Program-made: the position numbers and the translations under genes
From: Gryganskiella cystojenkinii
Taxonomy: Eukaryota > Mortierellomycota > Mortierellomycetes > Mortierellales > Mortierellaceae
Direction of reading: 5' to 3'
NCBI GenBank assembly: GCA_015852425.1
Contig: JAAAIG010000179.1
Location: forward strand, 28,084 to 53,009
Length of the DNA stretch: 24,926 nt
In this document: in pieces, positions 21,601-24,926 of the stretch
How positions within the stretch are numbered: position 1 is the stretch's first letter
Layout: the number at the start of each line of letters is the position of its first letter
Notes under the pieces: model-generated
What the model was told of the DNA's origin: nothing
Seen by the model: the letters and a program-made list of their open reading frames with translations, nothing else
The model's database searches: none

Positions 21601-22993
21601 TGGCAACAGTCAACAGAAATGAGATGGAAAAAAAAGAGAAGTGAGCCAGGGCGGAGGATGACCGCGTGCTACCGTTGCTCTCGGCAACTCCTCTTTCTCT
21701 TTCTTTCTTTTGGTTTTTTTTTTTGAAATAAGACTCAACCTTCAATCCCGATCTGGGAAACGACATCAAGTCCTGCTCTTTTTTTTGTTGAGAGTGTGTG
21801 GTGTGTTGTGTGGATGTGTCATGGCAGTCAAATGTATCAAAACCGGTTGTAAGGTGTCGCCAACCCGGCTGTTTTGCTTTCCTGGTAGTACACAGGTCCA
21901 ATTACATCGTCCTGTCACATCCTTCCTCACTCTCTCTCCATGTCGGGCTGTTTAATCTTCTTTGTGATGATCAGAAATTGATACGAAACAAAGAATATGA
22001 CAAGGCAATCAATGATGAATATGATTTGGAATCAACAAAAAAAGTACTTCAGGGTTTCTTATTTTTTGTACCTCATGACCCGCCTTCGCTTAACCGACGA
22101 TAAAAACGTGCTTTCAAGTGACACGCCACGTTGTTCTCACTCCAACACCCGCTTCTTTGAATCGATCAATTGGAAAGCACCATTTTAGGGCGCTTTGGAT
22201 GAGAGGATGACGACAATGGGACAGGATTTGTGGAAAAAAAAGGTCATGGGACAAAGAAGTAAAAGAAAACGCGAGAATTGAATAGAAAATCAATAGATCT
22301 GTTTTTTCGAGTCCAGTCCAAAGATTGAATCGGCGAGTTTGCGGTGACCAAGAAAAACAAAAGAAACCATCTGTGGTGCAACCATGGAATGGATGGATGG
22401 ACAAAAACAAACAGAACACAACTCTCGACTCAACATTAACAATCAACAACGATGCATAGATGCAGGGCGAACAAAATCCTTCATCCCCCTTCTTTGCCTC
22501 CTTCATTCTCCTCGGGGCACTAAAAAAAAAAAAAAAAAAAAAAAAGATCGATCCCTTGTTTGTTTCTCCACAGATTTTGTGCACGCTTCGTTTACAACAA
22601 CAATAAAGATCTAGTACCCAAGCCCGTCTCCTTCCTTGTTCACTTTCTTCCGCCTTAATCTTTTCCTCATCTTGTCTACCACCATTGAGTCAACAAAGTA
22701 AAGAACAGAAAAAAAAATATATCCTTACCCAAGATCAAGAGCTTGGCACCACGCTCCTTCATAAGACGTTCCCGGTCTGCACGGAGGGCTTTATCGATTG
22801 CGTCGCTCACGGCCTTTGCCCGCTTCATGTCCGATTTGGTCATGGCTGGCAGAGTTGTAAGGGGTTGTGCTGCAGTGATGGAATGTGATCCGGTCGCGGC
22901 ACCGGAATGTGATGGAGCGTTGCTGCTTGAGGAGGAGGAAGAGATGTTGGCGGATGCTGGGCCTGATGCGCCCTGTCCTTGTGAGGGTTCCAT
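18610..22993 (-). CDS. Divergent heterotrimeric G-protein alpha subunit
   Basis: A GTP-binding switch coupling receptors to intracellular effectors. Six exons: 22993-22729, 20976-20565, 20360-20232, 20089-20045, 19338-18993 and 18693-18610. All join in phase, giving 426 aa. Motifs in order: P-loop GPSETGKTT (89-97), switch I ARVRTLAVSEH (249-259) with catalytic Arg250 and Mg-binding Thr253, DVGGQ (272-276) with catalytic Gln276, NKID (341-344), and THAT (396-399) in place of the usual TCAT. The C-terminus is LRSSGLL, without the Cys at position -4. The N-terminus starts MEPSQGQ with a seven-Ser run, so there is no MGC lipidation motif and about 50 extra residues before the family alpha-N helix (KSDMKRAKAVSDAIDKALRA). 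Canonical length is 350-360. GTPase residues are intact; regulator- and lipid-contact residues differ. It is surely a G-alpha; its subgroup is not assigned. Confidence 0.93.
20010..20032. repeat. Poly(A) tract, 23 bases
   Basis: Uninterrupted run of 23 A on the plus strand, just inside the fourth G-alpha intron near its donor (donor at 20044). It lies in the sense-strand U-rich start of that 705-bp intron. Confidence 0.9.
21478..21560. repeat. Two short G/C inverted repeats in G-alpha intron 1
   Basis: ACCCAC-G-GTGGGT (21478-21490) is a perfect 6-bp stem with a one-base centre. TTTACCCC (21538-21545) pairs with GGGGTAAA (21553-21560) around a 7-base loop, with A/T flanks that nearly extend the stem. 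They are separated by 47 bp including a poly(A) run. Confidence 0.6.
21584..21600. repeat. Poly(A) tract, 17 bases
   Basis: Uninterrupted run of 17 A in G-alpha intron 1, a few tens of bases after the inverted repeats. Confidence 0.85.
22522..22545. repeat. Poly(A) tract, 24 bases
   Basis: Uninterrupted run of 24 A on the plus strand (T in sense) in G-alpha intron 1, about 180 bp from its donor. Confidence 0.9.
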
Positions 22994-24926
22994 GTGTGTA
23001 ATGTATGAATGTTATGCAATGAAGAGCGGGAGAATGAGCTGCTGTTTTTGTTGTGTGGAATGCAGGCCAGAAAGGAATGAACGAACAAAGATGAGAGAAG
23101 GAGGAGAAATAAGAAAAAGAGTGGAGGGAATGCAACGTAGAGAGATTAAAGTTGATGTTGATGAGTGCTAAGAAACGGAAGAAAGGACCGCTGTGAGAAA
23201 TGAGAGAGTTATATAGTCCAGACGATGGGATTGTTGAAAGAAGAGTGAAGGAGAGAAGAGAACAAGAAGAAGAGGAAGAGGAGAAGAAAAAAAAAAGACG
23301 AAAAAAAGTTGTGGAGAAGGTAGCAGAGAAAACCAAGCGTTGTTTGAGTGAGCCATTCTCCCTTCGATTCCTTTCGAGACACCGCACCATTCCGCCCGTT
23401 CATTTCTGCTCGTCAGGTTGACTGTCCTGTCCCCTTCTCTTGCCCTCTTCCCCTCTCCCTTCTCCTCCCCTCTTCCCCTCCCCTACCCCCTCCAAAAAAT
23501 GACGCGCGATGTCGCTGCCATCCCCTGCTGAACCCTTTCAATTGCTCACATCGTCATCGCCACCCTTGCTCGTTACCCCTCTTTGGTCGCCACTTCGCAA
23601 ACTCGGTTCGAAACACGAAACAGGGTCCTGAACAGTTCTAATGTTTTTTCTCGCCCAAACCAAACATGCACCCTTTCTCCGACAAAAAAAGGTACAACAA
23701 CAACAACAAAAGGTTGACACAAACAACACGATAACAATAAAAAAAATAAAATAAAACAGATCAGTCCCACTGTGTCCTCTCAGGAAACCCAGGAGAACAA
23801 TAAGGACCGGTACCATGTGGATCATACGTCTCCAAAGAAATGAAAAAAACGGAGGGCGGGAAGAAGAAAGTCGTACATCTTGCTTGTGGTTCCCAAGGGG
23901 GTCGTGGTACCTTTTGTGCAAAACATCTCAGAGACTAAAATATCAAGCCTATGCTATCCAAAAGACACGCCATCGTACCTTTGACATAGTTGTTTAACCT
24001 GTCAGACGGTGAACTCGAGGTCTCAAGAGAATATTTTGTTTTGTGGAATGAAAAGTGTGAAAAGTGTTTCAGAGAATAGAGTAACTGGAACAAAAGGAAC
24101 GTCGGGATGCTGATGCATGCTCGACCGGCAGGACAGAGCTGTGAGATGACGATAAGTCGCAGAAGGACGTCGGGATGAGAAAAAAAAAAGGAATTGTCTC
24201 TCCCAAATGAAATTCACGCTTCATTGCAGACGTTTTTCGGACTTGTTGCTTTGTTCATCGCTCACTTGTCGGCTCGATTGGCCGTTTTTCTTGTTTTCTT
24301 GGTTGCACAACTCTCTATCGTAAGGCAAGGCGTGAGGTTTGGGACATGCATGAAAGAGAGCCACCATTGCTGCAGGACCTTTTTCCCAAGCAGACTAAAG
24401 CCACGAAACCCCGATACGTATTTTTTGCTTTGTGTTCACTCAACAGAGAGAAAAAGTCAGAACATCCGTTACAATTCGGGGTTTCTTTCTCCGGCTCGCA
24501 CATCCACTCAAAACGCGTGCAAAACGCCTAAATCTGTCAGAGCCGTTGAGACATCTTGACGGCACAAAATCTTCGCTCTTCTCGTCTCATTCTTTGTGCC
24601 ACCATAAAAAACGAGAGAGAAAGGGACAAAAGGCTTAAGGTCGCGCACATGTGTTGGGCTTTTATTGTCCATTTCATCGCACCTGCCTCTGCCTGTTCGC
24701 AAGGTAATATAGAGACTCTGTCGGCCCCTCATCTCTCTCTCTCTTCCAATCCATGTTCACCTCACTGCAATTTCTTTTTCTTCAATTCTCCAACTTATTT
24801 CCCTGCCGCCACCACCGCCACCGTTTCCCACAGGGCATCTTCTGCGGCCGATACAAATATATCAGTGTAAATAGCCCCAGACAAACCATGTTAATTCCTA
24901 GGTCTTTACGACCACTCCTATGCCTT
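22994..24926. other. Upstream region of the G-alpha gene, no supported gene
   Basis: These 1.9 kb lead to the window end. The first 350 bp are purine-rich on the plus strand, so pyrimidine-rich in sense, consistent with the G-alpha 5' UTR and promoter. From about 24730 to 24830 the plus strand becomes CT-rich (CTCTCTCTCT, then CCGCCACCACCGCC), which could be the 5' leader of a plus-strand gene starting beyond the window. Open frames here are short, homopolymer-driven or lack domains. Confidence 0.4.

Larger units (their letters stand above)
20977..22728 (-). other. Very long first intron (1752 bp) of the G-alpha gene
   Basis: Donor GTAAGG at 22728 and acceptor TTTTTAG ending at 20977, splitting the first Gly codon of the P-loop. 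It is filled with A/T homopolymers. The longest open frame in it (minus strand, near 22114-22584) begins with a homopolymer-coded Phe run and has no domain. No nested gene is supported. Confidence 0.75.

Noticed and set aside
22114..22584. 156-codon minus-strand open frame in G-alpha intron 1
   Set aside because: It includes a poly-Phe run from the 24-base homopolymer, has no domain and no splice support.
23605..23614. GGTTCGAAAC, tRNA B-box-like
   Set aside because: No A box at the right distance and no cloverleaf stems; not a tRNA.
23538..23921. 127-codon minus-strand frame with hydrophobic and Cys-rich stretches
   Set aside because: The hydrophobic part comes from AT-rich and CAA/ACA repeat DNA; there is no domain and no conserved pattern.
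24194..24559. 121-codon plus-strand frame with a hydrophobic start
   Set aside because: It resembles a membrane segment for about 40 residues, then turns into unrelated sequence; no family or splice support.

Overview
This is a eukaryotic, filamentous-fungus window. The coding sequences are broken by GT-AG spliceosomal introns, mostly with GTAAGT/GTGAGT-type donors and TAG/CAG acceptors. Non-coding DNA is full of long A/T homopolymers. The proteins are fungal: an APC/C subunit, a tRNA exportin, a G-protein alpha subunit, a mucin-like membrane sensor and a fucosyltransferase-like cell-wall enzyme. The Asn/Ser-rich low-complexity tails and the plant-type (GT37-like) fucosyltransferase suggest an early-diverging fungus such as Mortierellomycota. 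That placement is inference only.

Layout: (1) 74-2489 (+) is the 3' part of the APC/C TPR subunit Apc6/Cdc16/Cut9, in six visible exons with the 5' end outside the window. (2) 2895-6668 (-) is a two-exon gene for a 928-residue GT37-like fucosyltransferase with an unusual polytopic N-terminal part. (3) 6669-8907 holds no convincing gene, apart from an 18-bp tandem repeat and a weak coding-like relic. (4) 8908-10074 (-) is a 388-residue Ser/Thr/Pro-rich single-pass membrane protein. (5) 11319-12499 (-) is an unrecognised three-TM protein, probably two exons. (6) 12925-18078 (+) is exportin-T (Los1/XPOT), ten exons, 1120 residues, complete. Its 645-bp first intron carries what looks like a decayed coding segment. 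(7) 18610-22993 (-) is a divergent heterotrimeric G-protein alpha subunit, six exons, 426 residues, complete, with introns up to 1752 bp. (8) 22994-24926 is its upstream region, with no supported gene.

The genes do not form a pathway or operon. They are independent neighbours: APC6/GT37 and LOS1/G-alpha are convergent pairs, and the three-TM gene/LOS1 are a divergent pair sharing about 425 bp. The points most worth a second look are the G-alpha (no N-terminal lipidation motif, altered switch I/II surface), the membrane-domain fusion of the fucosyltransferase, and the coding relic inside LOS1 intron 1. I found no RNA genes, CRISPR arrays or intact mobile elements. All splice models were made by eye from donor/acceptor motifs, phase and protein continuity.
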